Under the pieces are notes generated by a model that was not told the origin of the DNA, did no database searches, and was given only the letters and a program-made list of their open reading frames with translations. This document shows, one piece after another, positions 35,249-46,100 of a DNA stretch of 59,941 nucleotides. The first letter of the stretch is position 1. Each line of letters opens with the position of its first letter. The stretch is from Magnaporthiopsis rhizophila (Eukaryota > Ascomycota > Sordariomycetes > Magnaporthales > Magnaporthaceae). The translations under genes and the position numbers were made by a program. The DNA lies in contig PYSS01000173.1 in NCBI GenBank assembly GCA_003049465.1, forward strand, positions 1-59,941, given 5' to 3'.

Positions 35249-37621
35249 GATGTCGGTAGTTCGTTCCTTGGGCCGGCCCTGGGGTATTGGGTTGCGTGGA
35301 GATGTTAAGAGCCTGGCGGGGAATGGAGCCCCGTGGAGTGGGGTGCAAGAATAGGTCTCGGATACACCTTATCGCGTCCGAACAGGTCATTTCTGGGCTC
35401 ATTCTGCCATCTTCCATGACCTCTCCCTTTCTCTGGATTCCCTGCTGGCCATCCATTAGCGTCACCCGGATCACGCACCATGCTGGCAATGGGGGTAGTT
35501 CCCGGTAGTTGACAGCCCTGTGCAGGGACCAGCCGGCAGACGGGTCTTAGGATGCCGGATGGCACGAGTGATTATGAAGGCTTCCGGTCGGGCTCGGCGC
35601 CCAAGAGTAGGGTGAGTCGACATTGCATTGCCGGGATCCATCGGTGCTGGCTAAAACAAAAAGGAAAAACAAGAAAAGTCCCACATTTCCTGTTTCGTCC
35701 AAGCGCCTTGTCATGCCAGCCAGGGCTCCAATGTGTTTGGACCCCACTCTTTTTTATCGCCTCCACCAATCGCTCGAGGAGCGGGGCGGATTCCGCGGAG
35801 AACGCAGGAGCTTTCCTTCTTTTGTTTTTTCTTAGGGGCTCCGTGCACCGGCAGCTTCAGGCCAAACAGGAGCTCGTCACACCCATCCCCTTAGGTTTGG
35901 CTTGTTTTTTTTAGACCTTGAGCATCTACCATCTGAGTAGAGTATGCGAACCGCGTTGGCCCAGAAGTTTCCTCGAGTCTGGAGGGCATCGTCAGATGGG
36001 TGGGCTCCGGTTTCTCTGGGGGCCGTCTCGGGGAGTTTTTGGTTCTGGTTGTCTACTTCAACCCCGAACCCGCAGTTGGCACTGCCGTCGTTGATTGCGA
36101 TCAGGGCTTACTCCTTGGAGTCTGCCCGTATCGTCCCCGAGCGACGACGGATCGGAGTGCCAAGTGCGGCCCGACGGTGATAGTTATACCAGACCAAACT
36201 GACGGGATCCGCAGGTCAAATCTAGATTAGGAAAAGCGCTGGATTTGCGAAACGGCAGGCCCTTCATGTGCGTGACTCTGGGGGTGCGGACTAGAAATGT
36301 TCCAGAAGACCCGCAAAAGGGCCCCGGCTTGATTCGGGCGTGATCCCAACATCCAATTGAGCATGCGTGCTCTTTCCCAGTTTCTAAATCTGAGGGATTG
36401 TTTATTGGTTGGATTGACATAACCCAACTCTGGCTAAGCCACAGCGATCGTCCCGTCTTCGGGGCCAAATTACGTTGGTGGCCATGTCGGTTGGCGCGTT
36501 CCCCTGCCCGTCATTTTGAAGGCTCTGTTGCGACCACGACATGCTCGACGGCCCGCTCCCTTCCCCAGCCCCAAGCGCGATCGACCGGGCGGATGGCGGC
36601 GTGCTCCTCTGCGTGCGGCTCGGAGCCAAAATCGGTGTTGCCGGCGGAAAGTCGAGGCCAGTGTGGTATCGATGCTCCCTCGAAACAGACCTGGCCTTTG
36701 GCCGTCTCAGAGCCGGCCCACTGGGTACCCCAGCCGCCGATCGCCGCGGTGGCCATGGTGGAATGCGATGCGACCATTGGCTGCGTATCTGCCCTTTGCA
36801 GGGGCTGCTGCAGAGCCTCCTCCCCTGTCCCCCTGGGCAACGTGTCGAAGACGGGGGTGCTCGTCGACCAGCTCCGAGCTCTCACGGAGGTCCCATCAAG
36901 GGAAAGACGATCCAGGCGTTGCCCTTGCAAGCTCCCGGTTTGACGGCTCGACCTTCCCTGCTGCGTGCTGTTTGCTGTCTGCTACCCTCGCGCCAAATGG
37001 TGCGCGCGCTCCGCGGCCGACCTGCGCACACACCACACCCGCCCTGACAAGGGCCCGACAGCGGCTGCAGGGGTGGGTGTGGAGGAGGAGAGGGTTTGAC
37101 TGCCAACGTTGTACGAATCTTCGGCTGGGTTCAAGAAGCAGGGTGCTCGCGGTATCTTTTCTGTTCTCTTCTAGCCTTTCTTTCTTTTCTTTTTTATTTT
37201 TTTTTGATCCTTCTTCCTTCACGGCAACTGGCTTGCGGGGATTCGATCGAGTTCCTTTTCGCGGGTCGTTGCATATCTTGTTAGGAGGACAAGCGCCGCC
37301 GACACAAACATGCACAGCCGGTAAACGGTCTCTTTCTTTTCCTTCTATTCACTTCACTCTGCGCTGGGTCGCCTTTATTTGATTTTCCCTTTTTGGTAGC
37401 TTTCTTTTGCAGCGGTTTTCCCTTCCATATCCACCGCGCAGCCGGTCCTTCACCTATCGAAGCGAGTCTTCTTTTTATATCTTGGGACTGAAACCGGACA
37501 GGCGGGTTCAGTATGCGGTAGGTGGATACAGAGAAGGGCAGTAGAGATGGCACCTAGGATTGGCGCAGGCTGACACGGCCACGCCGCATCATGTAGTCCT
37601 CCACGAACAGTCGAGGAGCTC
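35249..37621. other. 2.4 kb intergenic region, no gene found
   Basis: GC-rich overlapping frames at 36.4-37.4 kb occur on both strands and in several frames at once, with no family resemblance, so I do not call a gene. 37140-37420 is rich in T/C tracts, like a promoter or leader before the next gene, and could hide a short first exon of it. Confidence 0.5.
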
Positions 37622-39087
37622 ATGGTCTTCCTTGGCCGGAGGCAGACGAGCCCAAGTCGCAATGTCCCCATCCAGCTGCCGCCGCCGGTGCCGGCCCCGA
37701 TCCTTCTCATCCAGCCCGGCGTTACCACGCGATCGATTCCTGGCTTTGGCGTTTCCCCGACCCCGCCCGCGAAGGCTCCCGCGCCCCCGCCGCCCGCACA
37801 GTCGGGCAGTGCACCGAGCAGTGCGCCGACAAACGCGCCCAGCAACGCACCGAGCGGCGCGCCGAGCCAGCCGACGGGCACCGCCCCGGCAGTGACCCCG
37901 ACACCTGCGCGCGATTCCGGAGGCAGTGGCCGCCCCACCAACACCAACACCAGCAGCACCACCACCGGCGACAGTCCACCCGCCCAGACCCCCGCCCCTA
38001 CCAACACAGGGCGCCGCCGCGCGAGACCCTCTCCGACTCCTTCTCCGTCCCCGTCTCCGTCCCCGTCTCCGTCTTCGTTTCCTTCTCCGCTGCCCGAAGC
38101 CGGAAACCTGGTCCCAGGACTCCCGTCCAGTTCCCCAAGCGGCACAATGACTTCCGACACGATGCAACCGACCGACACCGCCGTATCGCCCAACCGGGGA
38201 TCAGCCAACTCCGACTCGCCCGAGGCCCGTGGCCAGCAGGCCGGAACGGCGATCGCAATATTCGGTATGCCAGCCCCGCGAGTTGGGCCTATGCTGCTGC
38301 TATCCCATTTTATTGAGCGGGCGCGCGCGCTAACCCATAGTCTCTTCCTTTGACAGTCGCCGTCGGTCTCGTGGCCGGCCTCATCGCAATGTTTTTGATT
38401 CGCCAAGCCAACAGAAAGAAAGCCAAGAAAGCGGCAGAGCGTGCGCCCACACCCGACTTCATTTCCCGCCCCCTGGCAAGAAGCGACTCTAACCCCTGGC
38501 AGGGACCAATCCGGTCAGGGAGTATCGGGGCGGGAGGACGTAGCGGAGGGAACGTAGCGGCCGCCGGCGCAGGCGCGGCGGCAGCGGCGCGAGGCGACGA
38601 GTGGCCCATGGGTGCCGGAAACGCCTACCGAAACTCGATGGAGAACGCGCAATACGACGAGAACCAACAGTACGCCGCATTCCGGCCCCCGCCGCCCGTC
38701 GGTGTGCCAGGCGGCAGCATCCGGGCCCAGAGCGGCCAAGCCGGGTTCGCCGGCGGTGCGGGCATGGTCGGCAGCAGCAGGAGAAGCAGCAGCAGCAACC
38801 AACAGTACACGCAGTACCCCATCTCGCCCGCCTCGGCCGCCACGATCGAGCCCGACAGGGAGTCGCTGAGCAAGTACCCGGCCATCGCCCGCATCAACCA
38901 GCACTACGCCGCCGCCGAGAGGCAGTCGAGCCAGCCGGGCAGCTTCGGGCCCGTCGACGCACCGTCTCCGCTCTACTTTAGGCCACCGACCAATGGCCCA
39001 AGGCCCGACAGCATGACGTTTAGCGGCGGCGGCGGCGGCGGCGGCGGCCAGTACGGAGGAGCACCACCCCAGCAGGGCCGGTACTAA
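37622..39087 (+). CDS. Ser/Pro-rich single-pass membrane protein
   Basis: Two exons, 37622-38264 and 38357-39087, giving 457 residues from the first ATG. The splice (G|GTATGC to TTGACAG) falls inside the membrane helix and reconstitutes AIAIFVAVGLVAGLIAMFLI followed by a basic stop-transfer (RQANRKKAKK). Before it lies a 215-residue Pro/Ser/Thr-rich region with an SPSPSP minisatellite at about 38035-38090; after it a 240-residue Gly/Ser/Gln-rich cytoplasmic tail ending in a poly-Gly run and GRY. The layout resembles fungal wall-stress or mid2-like sensors. The N-terminus (MVFLGRRQTSPSRN) is not a convincing signal peptide; the frame stays open upstream without ATG to a TGA, so an upstream exon with a signal peptide may be missing from this model. 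Confidence 0.65.
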
Positions 39088-39494
39088 CGGCGGACGAGGG
39101 GCGAATATTGTTGTACGATGTCTGACATTGTTTTCATCTTGTTTTCATTTTCCATGAGGGAGCGTTGCATTTCCGGGGTTACGCATGGGAGACGCCTGTA
39201 CCACCACCGCCAAGAAAAAAAGATACCACTACCCACTGTCACTTCCGGCTAATCTTTTCGGCGGCTTATTATACGCCACGACATGACACGACACATACAC
39301 AATACCTCTATAGGTATGTATATCAGATAGTTCAAGCCGGGGAGCATCAAGAGGAGCTCCCCGTTCTCTTGATGACACCCTGAAGGGATAATAATGGCGC
39401 ATGTAGGGATAGCGCATGAAGAAAATTAAGTTACATATGACTTTGGTAGTAATCTTGTCTTGTGTGAGTGTCCGTCACTTTTCAGATGGGTCTA
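39088..39494. other. Convergent 3' flanks, no gene
   Basis: Shared downstream region of the rightward membrane-protein gene and the leftward ferric reductase. A GGGGAGC..GAGCTCCCC hairpin lies at about 39340-39362 between them. Confidence 0.55.
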
Positions 39495-41630
39495 CTACGA
39501 AAAACTCTCCTCCATCAGCCTCACGGCCAAGCCCTCCCGGGCCGCAGCCGCCACCAACATCCTCACCTCGTCGGCCATGCCCGGCGGCCCACAGACAATG
39601 ACTACCGTGCCGCCGGCGCCGGAGGCCTCATTCTCCTGCAGCGCGTCCTCCAACACGCGTGAGAGGTCAAGCCTCGACCCAACCGACACGGCCACGTCAA
39701 CGTCCCCCCATCTCGCCTTGTGGACCCCTTGCCCACCGCTAGTCGCCGGCAGCAGCACTTCCTCCTCCCCGAGCAGGTCCCGCACCGAGCGCACCAGCGA
39801 TGCGGTCCGCACGCCCCAGAAGAGCCGGCGGACGCCGTTGCCTGGCCACCGCGGCGGCGGCGTCCGTACCAGGGGCAGGACGGCCGCGATGCCGACGCCG
39901 CCGGCGACGCATATCAGATTCGGGTAGTCCGAAGTGCACGGCGCGGGACAGAGCGAGGTCTGTATGGTGCCGTATGGCGCCTCGACTAGCACGGCGATGC
40001 CGCTGCCGCCCGGGCCGCCGTGGGCCCGGCGCGCGAGGGCGGCCGTGAGCCCAGCGCGGCGGCGGAGGAAGATGGTGGCGGTGCCTGGCGCTGCTTTGGC
40101 CGTGGGAGGCGGCATCGTCTTGTGCTCAGGCTCAGTCCCGGACACGGCAGCGACAGAAAACGGGTGGTTCTCCCACACGCGCCAGGTCAGCGTCGGGAAG
40201 TACAGGTAAGCGTGTCCGCCGCCATCACTCACGCGGCGGCATCCGGGTATGTCGAGGCGGAGGTAGTCGTCGTCCACGACGGTGACGAAGGCCTTTTTGA
40301 GCCCGCCGCTTCGCAGAACCCGCCACGGCCGCGCGACGAAGCGCTCCAGGCCCCAAAACGCAAACGCGATCCACACCCAGATCTCGTAGCCCCACTGCCA
40401 CTGGTACTCGTAGTAGATGTGGCACAGACACGCGACCAGCGCCAGTGCGGCCAGGATGACGTGCGACGCCAGGAAGGTCTCGTAGAAACGTCTCTGCAGC
40501 GGCAGGATCGACAGCGGCACCATGGCCACGAGCAGCACCGTCGCCGCGATGCCCCAGAGCCAGTAGCTCTGCGTCAGCGCGAACGCGTAGACGCCTTTGC
40601 CGCGCTCGAGGAAGACGACGAGGTACAGCACCGAGTGCACGACGGCCTGCAGCATGGCGATGACGGCGACCCAGCGGTGCAGCAGCAGGAACGTCGCGGG
40701 GGTCCAGCCCGTCAGCCACAGCAAGGGGCTGTTGCGGCTCGACAGCAGCACGGCCAGCGCCAGGTTCGCGAGGCCGAGATGGCCCGTCCGGTTGGCGACG
40801 TACGTCAACACCTGCTCCCGCACCGACGAGTACCAGCCGTGTGGCATCACGATAACGTAACCGGCCGAGCAGAGCACGATGTTGACGATCCAGACGTAGG
40901 CGAGAAACAGCGCCTGGCCGCGCGTGGGGACTATCGCGAGGCCGAGCAGGGCGGGCGCGGCGTGGCGGCTCCCGAGCACGGGCGGGTCGATCAGCCAGCC
41001 GTAGACGCGCGACTGCAGCCCGCCCGGCAGCAGCGGGATCCACGACAGGACCATGGGGATGGCGACGCAGATGACAAAGAGAAAGATGGCGTAGCCCGAC
41101 GTGATGGTCTCGCTGACCTCGTAGTACCGGTTTCCGTTGTACGCGGCCAGGTACTTGACCTCGTCCACCAGGGACGTGGCGTTGAGGTACTCACCGTGCG
41201 GCGCGATGGCCGTCGGCGGGCCCGCCGCCTTTACGCGCTCCACGGCCTCGCCGTAGCTGTACTTGGGCGACGGCTGGCCCACCGCGTGCCCGATGAGCTC
41301 CGTCTCCCAGAACCAGTCGAGGTCCGAGGCCTCGACGGCGTCATCGCCGTGCCGGCAGTGCGTGTGGATGCACCAGGCCGCCGTCTGGAGGTACGGGTCG
41401 TTGGCAGCGAGGCACTCGGGCGATGGCCAGCCACCGTGGCGGACGGCTCCTCCGCAGTCGAGCTTGAACCGTACCGCCATGGAGCCGCACGTGTAGGCGC
41501 AGGGCGGGTTGTACATTTCCGTGCCGTACCCGATGAGGCCGTGGCCCGGACGACCGCTGCCTTCTGCCGCCGCCCTCGTGGCGAAGAACGCCGCCGCGAG
41601 GGGTAAAAGGGACCCGTGTGAGAGTCGCAT
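39495..41630 (-). CDS. FRE-type ferric reductase (plasma-membrane flavocytochrome b)
   Basis: Intronless, 711 residues. Signal peptide MRLSHGSLLPLAAAFFATRAAA, then a Cys-containing ectodomain of about 150 residues, then seven membrane helices. The two haem-binding His pairs are visible: LLLHRWVAV with QAVVHSVLY, and FLASHVILA with ACLCHIYYE. The flavin site HPFSVAAV follows, then the nucleotide site VAGGVGIAAVLPLV and near the C-terminus VIVCGPPGMADEVR. The chain ends RLMEESFS, like other fungal Fre proteins. The enzyme moves electrons from cytosolic NADPH to extracellular ferric or cupric ions before uptake. No permease or ferroxidase gene is adjacent. Complete by length and motifs. Confidence 0.9.
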   Translation of the reverse strand: MRLSHGSLLPLAAAFFATRAAAEGSGRPGHGLIGYGTEMYNPPCAYTCGSMAVRFKLDCGGAVRHGGWPSPECLAANDPYLQTAAWCIHTHCRHGDDAVEASDLDWFWETELIGHAVGQPSPKYSYGEAVERVKAAGPPTAIAPHGEYLNATSLVDEVKYLAAYNGNRYYEVSETITSGYAIFLFVICVAIPMVLSWIPLLPGGLQSRVYGWLIDPPVLGSRHAAPALLGLAIVPTRGQALFLAYVWIVNIVLCSAGYVIVMPHGWYSSVREQVLTYVANRTGHLGLANLALAVLLSSRNSPLLWLTGWTPATFLLLHRWVAVIAMLQAVVHSVLYLVVFLERGKGVYAFALTQSYWLWGIAATVLLVAMVPLSILPLQRRFYETFLASHVILAALALVACLCHIYYEYQWQWGYEIWVWIAFAFWGLERFVARPWRVLRSGGLKKAFVTVVDDDYLRLDIPGCRRVSDGGGHAYLYFPTLTWRVWENHPFSVAAVSGTEPEHKTMPPPTAKAAPGTATIFLRRRAGLTAALARRAHGGPGGSGIAVLVEAPYGTIQTSLCPAPCTSDYPNLICVAGGVGIAAVLPLVRTPPPRWPGNGVRRLFWGVRTASLVRSVRDLLGEEEVLLPATSGGQGVHKARWGDVDVAVSVGSRLDLSRVLEDALQENEASGAGGTVVIVCGPPGMADEVRMLVAAAAREGLAVRLMEESFS

Positions 41631-42153
41631 TTTTGGCTACGTGGACTAAATGAAAAAATAATGAAAACAACACAAATGCAAAACCCGACAGTCTTTGTGT
41701 CGACAGGACTGGGACCTACAAATATGGACACAACAACGCACACCGACACCCGTGCATGACGCATGTACTGAAGCCGCGATTGGAGGTTTGCATAGCCGCC
41801 CTAGTCCCTGCTCGGGACGCCTGGCTGCTGGCCAGATCCCTGCGACCGGAGAAGTTAAATTCTTCGAATGGGACGGAGGTTTACATATCGGACCTTGCCA
41901 ATGCCGCCGTCTTGATTCGCCGACGCGGTTTTTGAGAAATATTAGTGCTATTTGCAATGACAAGTTATTGGAGAGTAAGGTGATCTCGGATCGGGACGCC
42001 CGCGAGACCCGACGACAGGGACAGGGAATCAGCCTCCTCTCCATCTACCACGTGGACATAAATAAACAGCCTTTCACAAATCTTCCACCCTTTGGTCCAA
42101 AGTTTTTACTCTTACGCGACTCATCCGTTAGCATTGCGTGCTCTCACCTTCGT

Positions 42154-42199
<46 letters not shown>

Positions 42200-42258
42200 C
42201 ACAAATACATTCATCAATCCTCCAGGAGACGGCCCAGAAGCGGACCTCCCCACTAGTG
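41631..42258. other. Intergenic with long poly-A/CA tract
   Basis: 628 bp upstream of the ferric reductase and downstream of the small Cys protein. It holds a 31-base A-run at 42155-42185 joined to (CA)9. A Fe-responsive GATA-type site search by eye gave only single GATA strings, not a clear HGATAR pair. Confidence 0.5.
42155..42203. repeat. Poly-A run fused to (CA)n microsatellite
   Basis: 31 A residues directly followed by about nine CA units, 55 bp from the stop codon of the 176-residue gene. On the minus strand this is (TG)n followed by T31 just past the gene end. Length is likely unreliable in the assembly. Confidence 0.85.
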
Positions 42259-42789
42259 TCAAAGATGCGATATGAACTCCTCGTCATCGTCAGGCAGCAC
42301 CAAGCAACCAGCCGGTAGCCTGGGTCCCACGGGGCTCCTCGACGTCTCCTCGCCCGCCTCCTCATTCAGTGAGCCAGACACAGGAGGAAGCCTAGCCGCC
42401 CCAACTGTCAGCCACCCGAACACCGACCCCAGCCACGAGCGGGAGGACGGCGCCGCAGCCCCCTTACCTAGCGACGCGGTGCCGATCTGCCGCAGCTGCA
42501 CCTGCCCGACGCACGGCGGCGGCGGCGGCGGCGGCAGCGTCGGCGACGGCTTAAACATCTCGACTCTTGTCCGCGGACAGGGGCGACCCGGTGCGGTGCA
42601 GTCGCCCTCGAACCGCTTGTAGTCGCTGGCGGGCGTCTTGCCAAACCCTTGGTAACAGGGCCGTCGGTGCAGGCTGCCAATGGCCTTTTCGCACCGCTCC
42701 CAGTACACCTGCGTGTCGTAGGGCTCGACGACCAGGTAGGCCTTGCCACAGCCCCTGCACCGGAAGACGGCTCCCCACCGGATGCACAT
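42259..42789 (-). CDS. Small Cys-containing hypothetical protein
   Basis: Intronless frame of 176 residues. The N-terminal half looks like a folded zinc-binding piece: MCIRWGAVFRCRGCGKAYLV, YWERCEKAIG, RRPCYQGF and EGDCTAPGRPC, about eight Cys in 75 residues. The C-terminal half is Pro-rich, with a PPPPPPPC run coded by GGC repeats, and ends acidic (DDDEEFISHL). Many Pezizomycotina genomes carry short proteins starting MC.R....C..C, without known role. No signal peptide, so nuclear or cytosolic. Upstream it is followed by the NLR gene on the same strand. Moderate confidence that it is a real gene. Confidence 0.5.
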   Translation of the reverse strand: MCIRWGAVFRCRGCGKAYLVVEPYDTQVYWERCEKAIGSLHRRPCYQGFGKTPASDYKRFEGDCTAPGRPCPRTRVEMFKPSPTLPPPPPPPCVGQVQLRQIGTASLGKGAAAPSSRSWLGSVFGWLTVGAARLPPVSGSLNEEAGEETSRSPVGPRLPAGCLVLPDDDEEFISHL

Positions 42790-43178
42790 CTCTGAGGTCT
42801 CGGGGTTTGGGCCGTTAAGGCTGCCAGGGGGAGTTCGGTATAGATCGTCTAAACGTAAGTAAGGTGGTACCTATGTAAGCAGCCGACGGGGAGACCGAGC
42901 TTAGACAGTTGTTCGGGCTGGAAATGTAAGAATCGACTGATCTCAGACAAAAAGTTTTGCCAGGCCCTTATAGCTCGGTGCGGAAATGGGAGACAAAGAA
43001 TCCAGTCGCTGCATCACAACGTCTTTGTGTCATTGGGGTGGAACAGCTCACGCCCAATCATTTTGACCCGCTCTGGTACCGCTTTGTTGTGGAAGGAGAT
43101 GTCACATTGTCCAATTGTCGCCTGGAGATACTTCCTGACTCTAGAGTGTGTCTGCTTGTGGGTGACAAACCCATCCGT
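42790..43178. other. Intergenic between NLR gene and small Cys gene
   Basis: 389 bp; promoter side of the small Cys gene and 3' flank of the NLR gene. Nothing else recognised. Confidence 0.55.
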
Positions 43179-46100
43179 TCAGCTTTGGTTCAGGGTGATC
43201 GCCAGCCCAGAAACAGGCACCGGCTGCTGGATGGTGCGGCTAGCAACCCATTTCAGCCTCAGCCCGGCCTTCCACTCGTCCAGCGTCGTAACTTGTCCGT
43301 CCACCAAGATCTCGCCCGCCCGCAGTCGCCGCTTCAGGGGAGGGATCGTCAGCCACTGGTGCGCAGGGTTGCAAGCGGAGTAAACGTGACCCGGCGACGG
43401 CGGCTGACCCGCGCGCGCCCTCAACGCGACCAGGCATTCCGGGCACGCCTTGGAATCGATGCACAGCTTGCACACCACAAACTCGACCTCGGGCGCCAGG
43501 CGTCGCAGGCAGTGGTCGCAGACCAGCAGTCCGGCGGTGCCATGGGCGCCGAGGAGGCCGCCCAGGTCCTCTCCGCCCGAGTAGTAGCTCGAGCTCCAGC
43601 CAGGTTCGAACACCTGGGACAACACCAGATCACGCCCGCGACGTCGCGGCGAGGGCGAAAAGGAAGGGCTTGAGCCGCCAGACGCGTCGCTGGTGCGTCT
43701 CTCGGACGATCTCGTTGTCGCCAGGTGGGGAGTTGCTATGCTAGGGCTGCTCTCGACGCGTCTAGGGCCGCGGCCGCCGGCTCCGGGAGTTGATCCCAGT
43801 GATGGACTGACTCTGCCTCTCATATTGCTGGATCCAGGTGTCGAGCTGCCGGGCGATGAATTACCGGACGTTTTGCTCTGGCCACTCGCCGGCGATGGGC
43901 TGGCCTTGGCCTTGGATTTGTCGCGCCTACCACCACGCTCGGGGCTGACTACCACTCTGGGCGGATCCATTGTGTCGTCGTTGTTCTCGCCAGTTCCAAC
44001 CGGTCGTCGAATCGACTGCCAAAGGGCAGTCGTGTTGGCATCGTCTCCGGCAGCGAGCAGCGTGCGTTGCAGGTTTTGCACGGCGACGATATCGTTCTCC
44101 GGCTCTTCGTCTTCGAGAAGCTCAAGACACTCGACAGCTCGCGCCGACACCAGGTCCTTGGACATTGCCGCCTTTGCTTCCTGCCCCTCTTTCTGCGCGT
44201 GAAGCCTGTAGAGAAGAATAAGATAAATGGAGGCCTCGTTGAACTCCAGTCCTGCGGCGCGCAACCTGGCTCCATCGTTGGAATCTTTGAAGAGATCCTG
44301 CCGCTTTGCCATCAACATCTCTAGTTTTGCCAACCAAAGCGCTATCTTGGTTTCGTCTAGAAGAGTAGGATCGGCGGCCAATGCCTTGACAAAGTACGCG
44401 CGGGAAAGCTGTGCAAACGTGGAGACGTGTTCGGCGCGGACAGCCAAGGTGCCCTTCTGTGGTTTGAACAGTCCCGAAAAGAGCAGTCCTTCGTGCAGCG
44501 AAATTGCACGGTCATGGTGCGGCTGGGAGCAAAGGTAAACGCTTCCCAGACAGTTGCGCAGGTAGAGCTCTTTCCAGTAGTCCTGCGCCTCGATAGCGGC
44601 GGCGATGGCACTGGTATAACGACGCGCCAAATGCTCGGTCTGCTCCGTTCGTGCGGCTGCCTCGGGGAGCCACAGGCTGACGGTCAAGTCGGGCAGCTGC
44701 GAGAGGAGGAAAGAGATGAAGCGGCTCTGTCCGGTTCCGTGCCGCGCCGTCTGCCGGTGGTCGAGCTCGTGGAAGAGCGTCATTAGCTCCGCGATGCGAC
44801 CATTTTCGGCCAGGAGGCGGGCATACGCAGCCTCAGGCTCGAAATCGGGGTGTTGGTTCCGGAAGATGTCCGAAGTTGCGCGTCTTGCGTAGACCAGCGC
44901 CTGCGAAATGTCCCCCATTTTGTCATAGCAACCAGCAATTTGACGCTGGTTCTGGTACAGCCGCCACTTGGCTCCCTCGATCTCCTGGTATCGTTCCCTG
45001 TTCTCCCTGGAGGATGTGGTGGACGAGAAGGATTCTGACACGGTCAACACCGCGGCAACCGACCCGGCATTCGAGTTGAACGAGCTGCTCGGCGTCAGCT
45101 TCTTGGGGTCGAAGAGATCTATGTTGAGGGCTATCGACAGCTCGTGGATTTCGACAGTCTCGGCGATAAGATGCAGGCGGAGCGCCGCTTCGTAGTTGCC
45201 GTTTGCAGCATGGCAGACGCCGATGCGGCCGCAGTTCTGGATAATGCTACCGTCCGTGGTCAAAGCGGTCTGGAAGTATTGGAGGGCCTGGTGGTGCAGG
45301 CCAAAGTTGAGGAAGGTTGAACCGATACGCCTGTACCAGTGCCCGTCCATAGTAGGATCCCCTGTCTTTGTCGTCGGGGCCCCGCTTCGCTTCCAGCTGG
45401 CATCCAGATGTCTGGCCGCCCAGTTGGTCGCTTTGACGATCCTGCTCTCAAGCGTGATATCCTCCCAGTGCTGCTCTGAAAAGGACCACAGCCCCGAAGG
45501 ATCCTCGGTCATCAAAGCCAGTGTCTGCACAACGCCAAAGCAAAACAGCGTAGGCATGTAAGTGACAAACCCGTCCTGCAGCCAAGCCCGAGCATAGATG
45601 CGGCCCATGGGTTCAAGGAGGGTCACCTGGCTCTTGGAGGCAGCATCCGCCCACGACCTTTCGTTTGCGGAATAGTGTGCGACCACTTCTTGGTCACCAA
45701 GCCACTGGCGCACACAATCAATGTTGCTATCGGTCCAGATGTCGAGTGACTCCTCGAACAGGTTCGTCCAGGCCAGAACCACCAGTTCTTCGTTTAGCAT
45801 GGCGTAAATCATGCGCCCAATCGCAGCCTTTTGCGTCGCGGTCAACGATGATCTATCAACCTCCTGGAGGTGCTCTTGCCAGTACCACGCTGCGTACCGC
45901 TGGAGAGAAAGGCCGTCCTCGCCGACGGCGGTAAAGAATTCCGAGTCGGTGAAGATGCGAAGGCAGGTCTCGAGGACGTGAAGGCGTGCCTCAGCCAAAT
46001 CGAAGCCGATGTTCTGCGAGCCCTCGCCGGCGTGGAGATTGGTAGAATCGTCGCTGAGGAAAAACTCGCGGACTGACGCGTGGCAGAAGGTCACTAAAGT

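Noticed and set aside
36398..37382. Several overlapping GC-rich frames on both strands
   Set aside because: Open frames in many phases at once are expected in GC-rich DNA; none has domain motifs.
37450..38406. 318-residue minus-strand open frame with a Gly/Asp repeat
   Set aside because: Mirror of the Ser/Pro minisatellite; the plus strand has the membrane helix and correct splice sites.
40020..41606. 528-residue plus-strand open frame opposite the ferric reductase
   Set aside because: Arg/Gln/Glu-rich antisense shadow of a GC-rich gene; the minus strand has full ferric-reductase motifs.
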